From assembly GCF_012689525.1 (NCBI RefSeq), contig NZ_CP051515.1, positions 1,178,001 to 1,242,000 of the forward strand: a stretch of 64,000 nt of DNA, read 5' to 3'. The position numbers and the translations under genes were made by a program. Every line of letters begins with the position of its first letter. Within the stretch, counting starts at the first letter, position 1. The notes beneath the pieces are model-generated. The model ran no database searches, was not told where the DNA came from, and saw only the letters and a program-made list of their open reading frames with translations. This document shows positions 56,216 to 64,000 of the stretch, piece by piece. The DNA comes from Paraburkholderia aromaticivorans (GTDB taxonomy: Bacteria > Pseudomonadota > Gammaproteobacteria > Burkholderiales > Burkholderiaceae).

Positions 56216-57181
56216 ATGAAAAGGGTGGTGATTAGCGAGTTTATGGACGCGTCTGCAGTGGACAAGTTGCGAGCTGACTTCGAAGTTCAATACGACCCCT
56301 CGCTGGTCGAGGTCCCCGAAACCCTTCGCGAAGCACTGGCGGACGCGCATGCACTGATCGTGCGCAATCGCACCCAGGTCACCCGTGCGTTGCTGGATGG
56401 CGCGCCGAGCCTGCTCGCCGTCGGACGGCTCGGCGTCGGGCTCGACAATATCGATCTCGACGCCTGCGCCGGCCGCGGCGTGACGGTTCATCCCGCTACG
56501 GGAGCCAACGCACAGGCCGTGGCCGAATACGTGATCGCGTCAGCACTCCTGCTGCTGCGCGGCGTCTATTTCGCGAGCACAGACGTGGCGGACGGACGCT
56601 GGCCGCGCACTGCGCTTTCGAACGGCCGCGAACTGGCGGGTGCCACGCTTGCCGTGATCGGGTTCGGCGGCATTGGGCAACTTGTGGCGCGGCTTGCCCG
56701 TGCGTTGGGCATGCAGGTCGTCGGCCACGACCCGCAACTCTCGACCGATGCGCCCTGTTGGCGGGAAACGGGCGCGCGTGCGGTCTCGCTGGACGACGCG
56801 CTGCGTTGTGCCGATGTCGTCACGCTACACGTACCGTTCTTGCCGGCGACACGCAATCTGCTCGACGGTGCGCGGATCGCCATGCTCAAGAAGGGCGCGG
56901 TCGTGATCAATACGGCTCGTGGCGGCATTGTCGATGAAGTTGCACTGGCCGCAGCGTTGCGCACCGGGCACGTGGCTGGCGCCGCGCTCGACGTGTTCGC
57001 CAATGAGCCGCTTGCCGCGGCATCACCACTCGCGGGCGCGCCCAATCTGATTCTTACGCCGCATATCGCGGGCTTGACCGTGCAATCGAACGAGCGCGTC
57101 AGTTCGCTGGTCGCCGAGCGTGTCAAGGCAGCATTGTGTTCGGCGGAGCTCGCGTTGGCGGAGAGAGAGGGCGGCAGGTAA
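56216..57181 (+). CDS. D-isomer-specific 2-hydroxyacid dehydrogenase, (S)-sulfolactate-dehydrogenase-like
   Basis: This 321-residue NAD-dependent dehydrogenase has the Rossmann motif GFGGIGQ (about 149-155) and the catalytic triad Arg235 (NTARGG), Glu264 (ANEP) and His283 (TPHIAG). The N-terminal half (VISEFMD, LIVRNRTQV and VGRLGVGLDNIDLDA) resembles my memory of SlcC, the (S)-sulfolactate dehydrogenase of Chromohalobacter. That would convert sulfolactate, the end product of sulfo-ED metabolism, to sulfopyruvate. Phosphoglycerate or another hydroxyacid remains possible. AAGGA precedes the ATG. A hairpin follows the gene. Confidence 0.75.
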   Translation: MKRVVISEFMDASAVDKLRADFEVQYDPSLVEVPETLREALADAHALIVRNRTQVTRALLDGAPSLLAVGRLGVGLDNIDLDACAGRGVTVHPATGANAQAVAEYVIASALLLLRGVYFASTDVADGRWPRTALSNGRELAGATLAVIGFGGIGQLVARLARALGMQVVGHDPQLSTDAPCWRETGARAVSLDDALRCADVVTLHVPFLPATRNLLDGARIAMLKKGAVVINTARGGIVDEVALAAALRTGHVAGAALDVFANEPLAAASPLAGAPNLILTPHIAGLTVQSNERVSSLVAERVKAALCSAELALAEREGGR

Positions 57182-57232
57182 TCGGGCGGCGATTGTCGAC
57201 GCGTCGTGTTGCATCGAAAGCGGGGGGCGTGA

Positions 57233-57264
57233 CGCCCGGAGTTCGCGTTAGCACTCTCCGGGCG
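57233..57264. terminator. Hairpin between convergent genes
   Basis: CGCCCGGAG pairs perfectly with CTCCGGGCG over a 14-nt loop, in the 90 bp between the hydroxyacid dehydrogenase and the convergent GntR gene. No T-run follows, but position suggests it ends both transcripts. Confidence 0.45.
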
Positions 57265-57271
57265 CATTGCT

Positions 57272-58036
57272 TCAGGGAATACCGTTTTCGTATGGCGGCG
57301 TGGGTAACGTGGTCGCCCCGACGTATTCATGCTTCGCCGTATTGACATTGGAGATGCGGACTTCGACGGGAACCTGCTGGTAGGAATAGGCGACGCGCCG
57401 GATCTCGAGTAGCGGAGCGCCGACTGGGACATCCAGCGACCCGGCCAGGGTGTGATCGGCGACGGTAGCACGCAGGCGTTCTTCGATGCCGGTGACGTAG
57501 ACGTGGAAGACGTCCTGATAGAAGTTGTAGAGCGTGCTTGGTCGCTCGCGCAGCGCGTCTTCAGTTAAGCCGCGAAAGCGGGATTCGGCCACGACGATGC
57601 GATCGATCATCACGACTTCACCTTCTAGCGCGAGGCTATTTGAGAACTTGTAGATAGTTGCACCGGGTGCGATGGCGAGAAGGCGCGCGACGCTGGGAGA
57701 GGCCTTGGCCTGTTCAAACGATAACAGCTCGACGGTGGGGAAACGTCTGTCACCTCCCGCTCCGACGACACGAAAGAAGCGGAAAAAATGCCGGTCGCGC
57801 TGATGATGAGCAACGAAGGTGCCGAGGCCTTGATGTCGCACGAGGATGTTTTCGGCGACCAGTTCGTCGATCGCTTTGCGCACGGTGCCTATTGAGATCC
57901 CGAATCGCTCCGCAAGGCGTCGCTCCGACGGAATGGCCTCGCCGCCTTTCCACTCCTGTGAAGCGAGCGCCGCAAGCAGTGCGTGCTTGGCTTCCTTGTA
58001 GCGCTTTCCGCCGATGCCGAGGTTGTCGATTGTCAT
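57272..58036 (-). CDS. GntR family transcriptional regulator (HutC/UTRA subfamily)
   Basis: This 254-residue regulator has an N-terminal winged helix (about 12-78; IPSERRLAERFGISIGTVRKAIDELVAENILVRHQG, split here only by length limits of the motif) and a C-terminal UTRA ligand domain (about 95-245). UTRA domains sense small sugars or acids, and most such proteins repress until the ligand binds. It is transcribed toward the sulfoquinovose genes. Its upstream region, shared with the BON gene, holds direct repeats over a promoter -35 element. Confidence 0.88.
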   Translation of the reverse strand: MTIDNLGIGGKRYKEAKHALLAALASQEWKGGEAIPSERRLAERFGISIGTVRKAIDELVAENILVRHQGLGTFVAHHQRDRHFFRFFRVVGAGGDRRFPTVELLSFEQAKASPSVARLLAIAPGATIYKFSNSLALEGEVVMIDRIVVAESRFRGLTEDALRERPSTLYNFYQDVFHVYVTGIEERLRATVADHTLAGSLDVPVGAPLLEIRRVAYSYQQVPVEVRISNVNTAKHEYVGATTLPTPPYENGIP

Positions 58037-58120
58037 CTCCGCCGCGCTCCCGTTGTCGTGAGCTGTTGAAAATTTTTACCTTGAGGTTTTATAACATACG
58101 TCTCATCCAAAACATATAGA

Positions 58121-58157
58121 TGACATGGTTGACATGAATGTATCGGATGCCTAAGAT
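58121..58157 (+). promoter_or_regulatory. Sigma-70-type promoter with overlapping direct repeats
   Basis: TTGACA (58129-58134), a 17-bp spacer and TAAGAT (58152-58157) form a strong -35/-10 pair pointing to the BON gene, with about 90 nt of leader. TGACATG occurs at 58121-58127 and again at 58130-58136, the second copy covering the -35. This is a likely operator for the divergent GntR regulator. Confidence 0.6.
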
Positions 58158-58254
58158 GTTTTCGTAACGAAGCAGACTGTCGTTGCCAAATCAACAGGCC
58201 AACTTCAGGCGCTGGCGGACCGAGGGGTTCGTTTTATTCACATAGGAGACGCAA

Positions 58255-58629
58255 ATGAAAATAGTCAGTCGGAGTAAATGGTTTGCAGCCTGCCTGCTCG
58301 CAACGGCGACGATTGCACACGCACAATCTGGCGGCAGCGCGGCCGCTACAGCGAACGCGTCAGCGCCCGTTGCGGTCGCTTCGCCGGTGAGTGCGAAAGC
58401 GCAGCGTGCTGCGAATCGTCAGCTCGCGAAAAATGTGCGGCAGGCGCTCGCGCGAACGAAGAACCTGAATATCGTCAACGTGACTGTTCGAGCAAAGCAG
58501 GGTGTCGTGACGCTGCAAGGGTCAATGCCTGATAACGGTCAGATCGAGCAGGCCGCGAAAATCGCGAGCGCGGTGAGTGGCGTCGCCAGCGTCAAGAACG
58601 ATCTGACGACAATCCGACAGGCTCAATGA
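58255..58629 (+). CDS. BON-domain periplasmic protein
   Basis: This 124-residue exported protein has a signal peptide (about 1-23, ending AHAQ). A short Ala-rich linker leads to one BON domain (about 58-122) with the VTVRAKQGVVTLQGSMPDNGQIEQ and GVASVKNDL signatures. BON proteins bind phospholipid or stabilise the envelope and are often osmotic or stress responsive. TAGGAG precedes the ATG. It is the first gene after a clear promoter and is followed after 12 bp by a kinase gene, so it may share that operon although no functional link is known. Confidence 0.85.
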   Translation: MKIVSRSKWFAACLLATATIAHAQSGGSAAATANASAPVAVASPVSAKAQRAANRQLAKNVRQALARTKNLNIVNVTVRAKQGVVTLQGSMPDNGQIEQAAKIASAVSGVASVKNDLTTIRQAQ

Positions 58630-58641
58630 GCTTGACAGTCC

Positions 58642-60201
58642 ATGCATGCGCGAGAAATCCCAGCGATGACCCGTAATCGAAACGTTATCCTCGCGATCGA
58701 CGAGGGGACGTCCGGCACACGCGCGGCAGTGGTCGCCGCCGACGGACAGGTTTCCTGCCTCACTTACGAGCCGCTCCGTGTCGACAGTCCACGCTCCGGC
58801 GTCGTCGAGCAGGACGCGAACAGCATTCTCGAGAAGACCATCGCGGTGTGCCGCGCGACACTTGCGCGCGCGGCCGCCGAACAATTGAACGTGGTCGCGC
58901 TCGCCATTGCGACGCAACGTGCGACCGCCGTGCTATGGGACACCCACACTGGCCGCGCGCTCGTGCCCGCGATGGTCTGGCAGGACACGCGCCACGCTGG
59001 TGAACTGAACCGGCTCGCCGAAGCGTGGGATCGCACGTTGATCGAACACGTAGGCCGCCCGGCCGGCGTGCGGTCGCCATATTTATGGGCCGCCCATCAT
59101 TTAAAGGCAACGCCTTCCGTGATTCTCGCGAATCGCGAGCGCCGCCTCGCGTTCGGCACCATCGACACCTGGCTGCTGTGGCATCTCTCCACCGAACGCG
59201 TGTGCGTGACAACGCCGACCAACGCAACTTCCGCAAGCGCGTATCTGCTCGACGAGCACCGCTACTGTCTCGACTGGATCGACGCACTCGGCTTTCCACA
59301 AGCCCTGTTGCCCGAACTTCGTCAGGATGCCGATGAATTCGGCCGCACGCGCACCGAGATACTCGGCATCGACGTGCCGATTTTTGCCTGCGCGGGCGAC
59401 CAGCTCGCGGGCGCTATCGGTCTCGGCTGCCTGGATCGCGGCCAGTCGCTGTGCGTGCATGGCACGGGCAGCTTCGTCGATCTGCTGGTCGGCACGCAGG
59501 TCCCTTGCGCGACAGAGACGTCGCGCGACGGCACATTGACGATGACCGCACGCCGCCAGCACAGCGTCTCGCACTTTTCGCTCGAAACCTTCGTGGCGAC
59601 GACCGGCTCCGCCTTGAACCGGATCTGCGAGCAGTTGCACTGGTTCGACACTCCCGCGCAAATCAGCGCACTCGCCGCGACGGTGAATTCGTCGCGCGGC
59701 GTGACGTTTCTGCCCGCCCTGACCGGTTTGCGCGTTCCACAGTTGCAGCCCAACGCGCGCGCCTCGCTGAGTGGCATTTCCATTGCCACGACGCAAGCCG
59801 ACATCGCTTACGCGATTCTCGAAGGCATCGCACACTCGGTCGCGTTGTGTATCGACGCGAACCAGGCCATCGCGGATGTCACCGCTTCCGAACTGGTTGT
59901 CGGCGGCGGGCTTTCCGGCAGCGACACGCTGCTGCAAATCCAGGCCGACCTGAGCGGCATGCCGGTGCGGCGCATGCACGAAAGCGATCGCGCGAGCCTG
60001 CGCGGCGCCGCGTTCCTCGCGGGATCGTCGGGCTTGCTGTGGGATTCGCTGCAACACGCGCGCACCACCACCGTCACCGACGCAGTATTCGAACCCTCGG
60101 CGAGATCCTTATCGCGTGAAAAGCGGCGCACGTCATGGCACGCAAGGGTCGAGGCGGAACTCGCACACGCAGGTGCGTTCAATCATGGTTGCGGGGACTG
60201 A
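58642..60201 (+). CDS. FGGY family carbohydrate kinase (glycerol kinase-like)
   Basis: This 519-residue kinase has the FGGY N-terminal phosphate motif AIDEGTSGTRAAV, the substrate-binding MVWQDTRH, the central GDQLAGAIGLGCLDRGQ and the C-terminal VVGGGLSGSDTLLQ. It phosphorylates a polyol, with glycerol the best guess from overall similarity. The glycerol-kinase signature residues are only partly kept, so another triol or ketose is possible. ATG 58666 (MTRNRN) is an alternative start. It is 3 bp upstream of a GlpD-type dehydrogenase gene, which should take its product. Glycerol freed from sulfoquinovosylglycerol would fit the neighbouring locus. Confidence 0.8.
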   Translation: MHAREIPAMTRNRNVILAIDEGTSGTRAAVVAADGQVSCLTYEPLRVDSPRSGVVEQDANSILEKTIAVCRATLARAAAEQLNVVALAIATQRATAVLWDTHTGRALVPAMVWQDTRHAGELNRLAEAWDRTLIEHVGRPAGVRSPYLWAAHHLKATPSVILANRERRLAFGTIDTWLLWHLSTERVCVTTPTNATSASAYLLDEHRYCLDWIDALGFPQALLPELRQDADEFGRTRTEILGIDVPIFACAGDQLAGAIGLGCLDRGQSLCVHGTGSFVDLLVGTQVPCATETSRDGTLTMTARRQHSVSHFSLETFVATTGSALNRICEQLHWFDTPAQISALAATVNSSRGVTFLPALTGLRVPQLQPNARASLSGISIATTQADIAYAILEGIAHSVALCIDANQAIADVTASELVVGGGLSGSDTLLQIQADLSGMPVRRMHESDRASLRGAAFLAGSSGLLWDSLQHARTTTVTDAVFEPSARSLSREKRRTSWHARVEAELAHAGAFNHGCGD

Positions 60202-60204
60202 TAC

Positions 60205-61880
60205 ATGTTGTTTATTCCAGCCAGAAAGGCATCGAAAGAGCGCGCGGAGATGACCGGCACCGAGCCTTTGCGCATGGTGCGCACTGAGCAACTCGAGCGA
60301 CTCGGTAGCGAGACATTCGATATCGTGATCGTGGGTGGCGGCGTGACCGGCGCGTACGCGGCGCTCGACGCAAGCTTGCGCGGTTATCGCGTGGCGCTGC
60401 TGGAAAAGAGCGATTTCGCGTCGGGTACGTCGTCGAAGTCGTCGAAGATGGTGCACGGCGGCTTGCGTTATATCGAGCAGGGCAATCTCGGACTGGTGCG
60501 CCACTCTTTGTTAGAGCGGCAACGCTTGCGCCGCAATGCGAGACACCTCGTGCAACGCCTGCCGTTTCTGTTCCCCGTCATGGAGAAAGACGGCGTGTTC
60601 GACAAGCGGCTCGCCAAGGCCTTCGAGAGTCTGCTGTGGACTTATGACATTGCCGGCGGCTGGCGCGAAGGCATCTTGCACCAGAAGCTCAGTAAGGCCG
60701 AAGTGCTGTCGCACTGTCCCACGTTCAACGAAGAGAACCTCACCGGCGGCTTCATGTATTTCGATGCCCGCGTGGACGATGCGCGCCTCACGCTGAATCT
60801 CGCGCGCACCGCGGCGTTTCATGGCGCGTCCGTCGTGAATCACGCGAAGGCTGTCGAAATCACGCGCAATGGGCATGGCAATGTGGACGGCGTGATCGTC
60901 CAGGCAGACGAGCGCGAGATACGCGTGCGTGCGGGCGTGGTGATCATGGCCACCGGCGTGTGGCTGCGCGACTGGAATGGCCGCAAGAAGGACGACCCGG
61001 CGGCGCTGCAGATTCGTCCCGCCAAGGGCGTGCACGTCGCGATTCCGTGGCTGAAGGTGCGCAACGATTGTACGGTGACGATCCCCGTGCCGGGCCGCAG
61101 CCGTCGCGCAACCATCACGCGCTGGGGCAACGTGTCGTATCTCGGGACCACCGACGAAGACTATCGCGGCAATCTCGACGACGTCTGCTGCACGCGTCAG
61201 GAACTCGACTTCCTGATCGAAGGCGCGCGCTCCGCCTTGAAGACCGATTTGCGGGCTGAGGACGCGGTGGGCAGCATCGCCGGTTGCCGACCTTTGGTGG
61301 GGCCGCCGGGCGGAAAGACCCTGGAAATGAAGCGCAATCATGAAATCCATATCGCGCCGGACGGTCTCGTCACGATCGTCGGCGGCAAGCTCACGACATC
61401 GCGGCACATGGCGGAGCAGACCATCGATGCCGCGCAGAAAGTGATCGGCAAGCGCGCGAAATGCCGCACGAAGTCCGCCTATCTGCTCGGCGCGGCGGGT
61501 TACGACTCGCAGGCGATCGTCGCATCCGGCGGTTTGTCGGCGCAACTGGGCGAGCGCTACGGCACCGAGGCGCGTTTCGTCACCGACATGCTGGACGGCG
61601 ACGGGAGCTTGTTGAAGCCGATCGTCGAAGGCCTGCCTTACACCGAAGCCGAAGTGCTTTACGCCGTGAGACACGAACTCGCGTGCAGCGTCGACGACGT
61701 GCTGTCGCGCCGCATCCGCGCACGCCTGATGGCACGCGATGCGTCGGCGCGCGCTGCCGCACGCGTCGGCGAAATTTTGCAGACGGAGCTTGGCTTGTCC
61801 GGGGCGATCGTCGCCAGGCAGGTGAGCGACTATGTCGCCGCCGTCGAACATGAAAAATCTGTTCTTATGGGAGAAACCGA

Positions 61881-61884
<4 letters not shown>
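60205..61884 (+). CDS. glpD: FAD-dependent glycerol-3-phosphate dehydrogenase (GlpD/GlpA family)
   Basis: This 559-residue flavoprotein should oxidise glycerol-3-phosphate (or a related polyol phosphate) to a keto phosphate and pass electrons to quinone. The FAD motif is IVIVGGGVTGAYAALDA (about 36-52), followed by the GlpD hallmark TSSKSSKMVHGGLRYIEQ. The DAO core is followed by the C-terminal GlpD cap. The start is uncertain: a 23-residue leader precedes homology, and ATG 60250 is an alternative. The stop overlaps the next oxidase as ATGA. Whether this is the main GlpD or a specialised copy cannot be told. Confidence 0.85.
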
Positions 61885-63434
<1,550 letters not shown>

Positions 63435-63890
63435 TCACATAGACAGGCCAACTGGGACGCGCCTCACGCACTCACGGATCGTCGACATGCGGTCACTCTC
63501 ATATGAGCGCGACGAGGAGCGGTCCCAGTAACGCCAACAGCACAGTTGCGATTGCATACGTAACGGCAAAAGGCACGTTAGGTACTGCGCTTTCTGATTA
63601 AGCCGATCCTTAAACGTTCCACCGCAAAAATAGATTGACTCATAGCCGATCGCAGGTCAAAATCTTTCCACTGTAAAAATAGCGTTCGAGTATTAACCAC
63701 GATCAAAAGAGCGCGCGCGCTGGATCTCGCTGTCAACAGTTCAAGCGCCACGACGCGTTCGGCCTCGCCAATGCTCGAACCAGGCGGACGATAGGTCTTT
63801 GCCAATGGCATGGTGCTGAAGATTCGTTCAATCGGCAATTTGCGGGTCGCCGGACATACTATTGCTGAATTAACGATAACCAAGGTGCTG
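63435..63890 (+). promoter_or_regulatory. Intergenic region before a monooxygenase gene
   Basis: No supported gene was found in these 456 bp. Two near-identical 17-bp direct repeats lie in the middle (63617-63682). The last 60 bp before the plus-strand gene are AT-rich (CTATTGCTGAATTAACGATAACC) and probably hold its promoter. Confidence 0.45.
63617..63682. repeat. Pair of 17-bp direct repeats
   Basis: TTCCACCGCAAAAATAG (63617-63633) and TTCCACTGTAAAAATAG (63666-63682) match at 15 of 17 positions and are 49 bp apart. They could be paired operator sites of a regulator for the downstream monooxygenase gene, or a trace of duplication. Confidence 0.6.
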
Positions 63891-64000
63891 ATGATGAATG
63901 GAAACGTATTGATTTCCGGGGCGGGTGTCACGGGTCTGGCATTGGCATACTGGCTGGATCGCGCGGGGTTTGCCACCACGCTGATCGAGCAGGCCCCGGC
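63891..64000 (+). CDS. FAD-dependent monooxygenase, N-terminal fragment (cut by window end)
   Basis: Only the first 36 codons are visible. They hold a dinucleotide-binding motif, ISGAGVTGLALAYWLDRAG, then the ADP-ribose-binding TLIEQAP. That is the start of the para-hydroxybenzoate-hydroxylase-like FAD monooxygenases (also tetracycline-destructase and aromatic hydroxylase relatives). Two successive ATG codons (63891, 63894) are possible starts, with AAGGTG just upstream. Substrate cannot be inferred. Confidence 0.7.
   Translation, partial: MMNGNVLISGAGVTGLALAYWLDRAGFATTLIEQAP

Noticed and set aside
63578..63979. Minus-strand 133-codon frame at the window end
   Set aside because: It overlaps the start of the monooxygenase, whose FAD motif is clear. 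The minus product shows no regulator or enzyme motif.

Overview
The window looks like chromosomal DNA from a Burkholderia-type betaproteobacterium, most likely Paraburkholderia. The basis is high GC, strong third-position GC bias, a Burkholderia-style porin, a type VI secretion operon and several ABC/porin catabolic clusters. No rRNA, tRNA, CRISPR array, insertion sequence or prophage was seen. Both window ends lie inside genes or operons.

Region 1 (1-12.6 kb, all +) is one long, tightly packed transcription unit. It begins with a periplasmic amino-acid-type binding protein, a DAACS symporter, an Asp/Glu racemase-family enzyme and a second DAACS symporter. The stop codon of the second symporter overlaps the start of tssJ, and tssK, tssL, tssM and tssA follow. 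This is the membrane-complex and baseplate-linked part of a T6SS; sheath, tube and spike genes are not in the window. TssM has no recognisable Walker A motif.

Region 2 (13-33.3 kb) is a Wzx/Wzy-type polysaccharide locus. It has a BY-kinase co-polymerase (Wzc-like), a terminator-like hairpin, the UDP-HexNAcA pair TviB/TviC, a flippase, four GT4 glycosyltransferases (one reversed), a deacetylase-like protein, a beta-helix protein, an EpsG-type polymerase, a WecA/WbpL-type initiating transferase, a GntR regulator, a glmS copy and a formyltransferase/propeller-like protein. The predicted polymer contains N-acetylhexosaminuronic acid.

Region 3 (33.3-41.6 kb) is looser. It has intergenic DNA with small membrane ORFs and palindromes, a secreted SGNH hydrolase, a stand-alone three-domain protein (acetoacetyl-CoA-synthetase-type adenylation, carrier, thioesterase), and a membrane protein I do not recognise.

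Region 4 (41.7-58.0 kb) is a sulfoquinovose (plant sulfolipid sugar) utilisation locus. A GH31 enzyme carries every residue known for sulfoquinovosidases, in the KERWY variant. On the minus strand with it are an ABC binding protein, a TIM-barrel isomerase-like protein and an AraC regulator. On the plus strand are a PhyH-type dioxygenase, an IlvD/Edd dehydratase, an HpcH/HpaI aldolase, an ABC ATPase and two permeases, an SDR, a porin and a 2-hydroxyacid dehydrogenase resembling (S)-sulfolactate dehydrogenase. A GntR regulator closes the block. Most of this fits a sulfo-Entner-Doudoroff route. The lactonase and sulfolactaldehyde dehydrogenase of that route are absent, and the dioxygenase and TIM-barrel genes are extra, so the pathway may be a variant.

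Region 5 (58.1-63.4 kb) has a BON-domain protein, an FGGY (glycerol-type) kinase, a GlpD-type dehydrogenase and an FAD oxidase with the alkyl-DHAP-synthase His-rich motif. These could use the glycerol that a sulfoquinovosidase frees from sulfoquinovosylglycerol, or could act on an unidentified polyol. The window ends in the first codons of an FAD-dependent monooxygenase.
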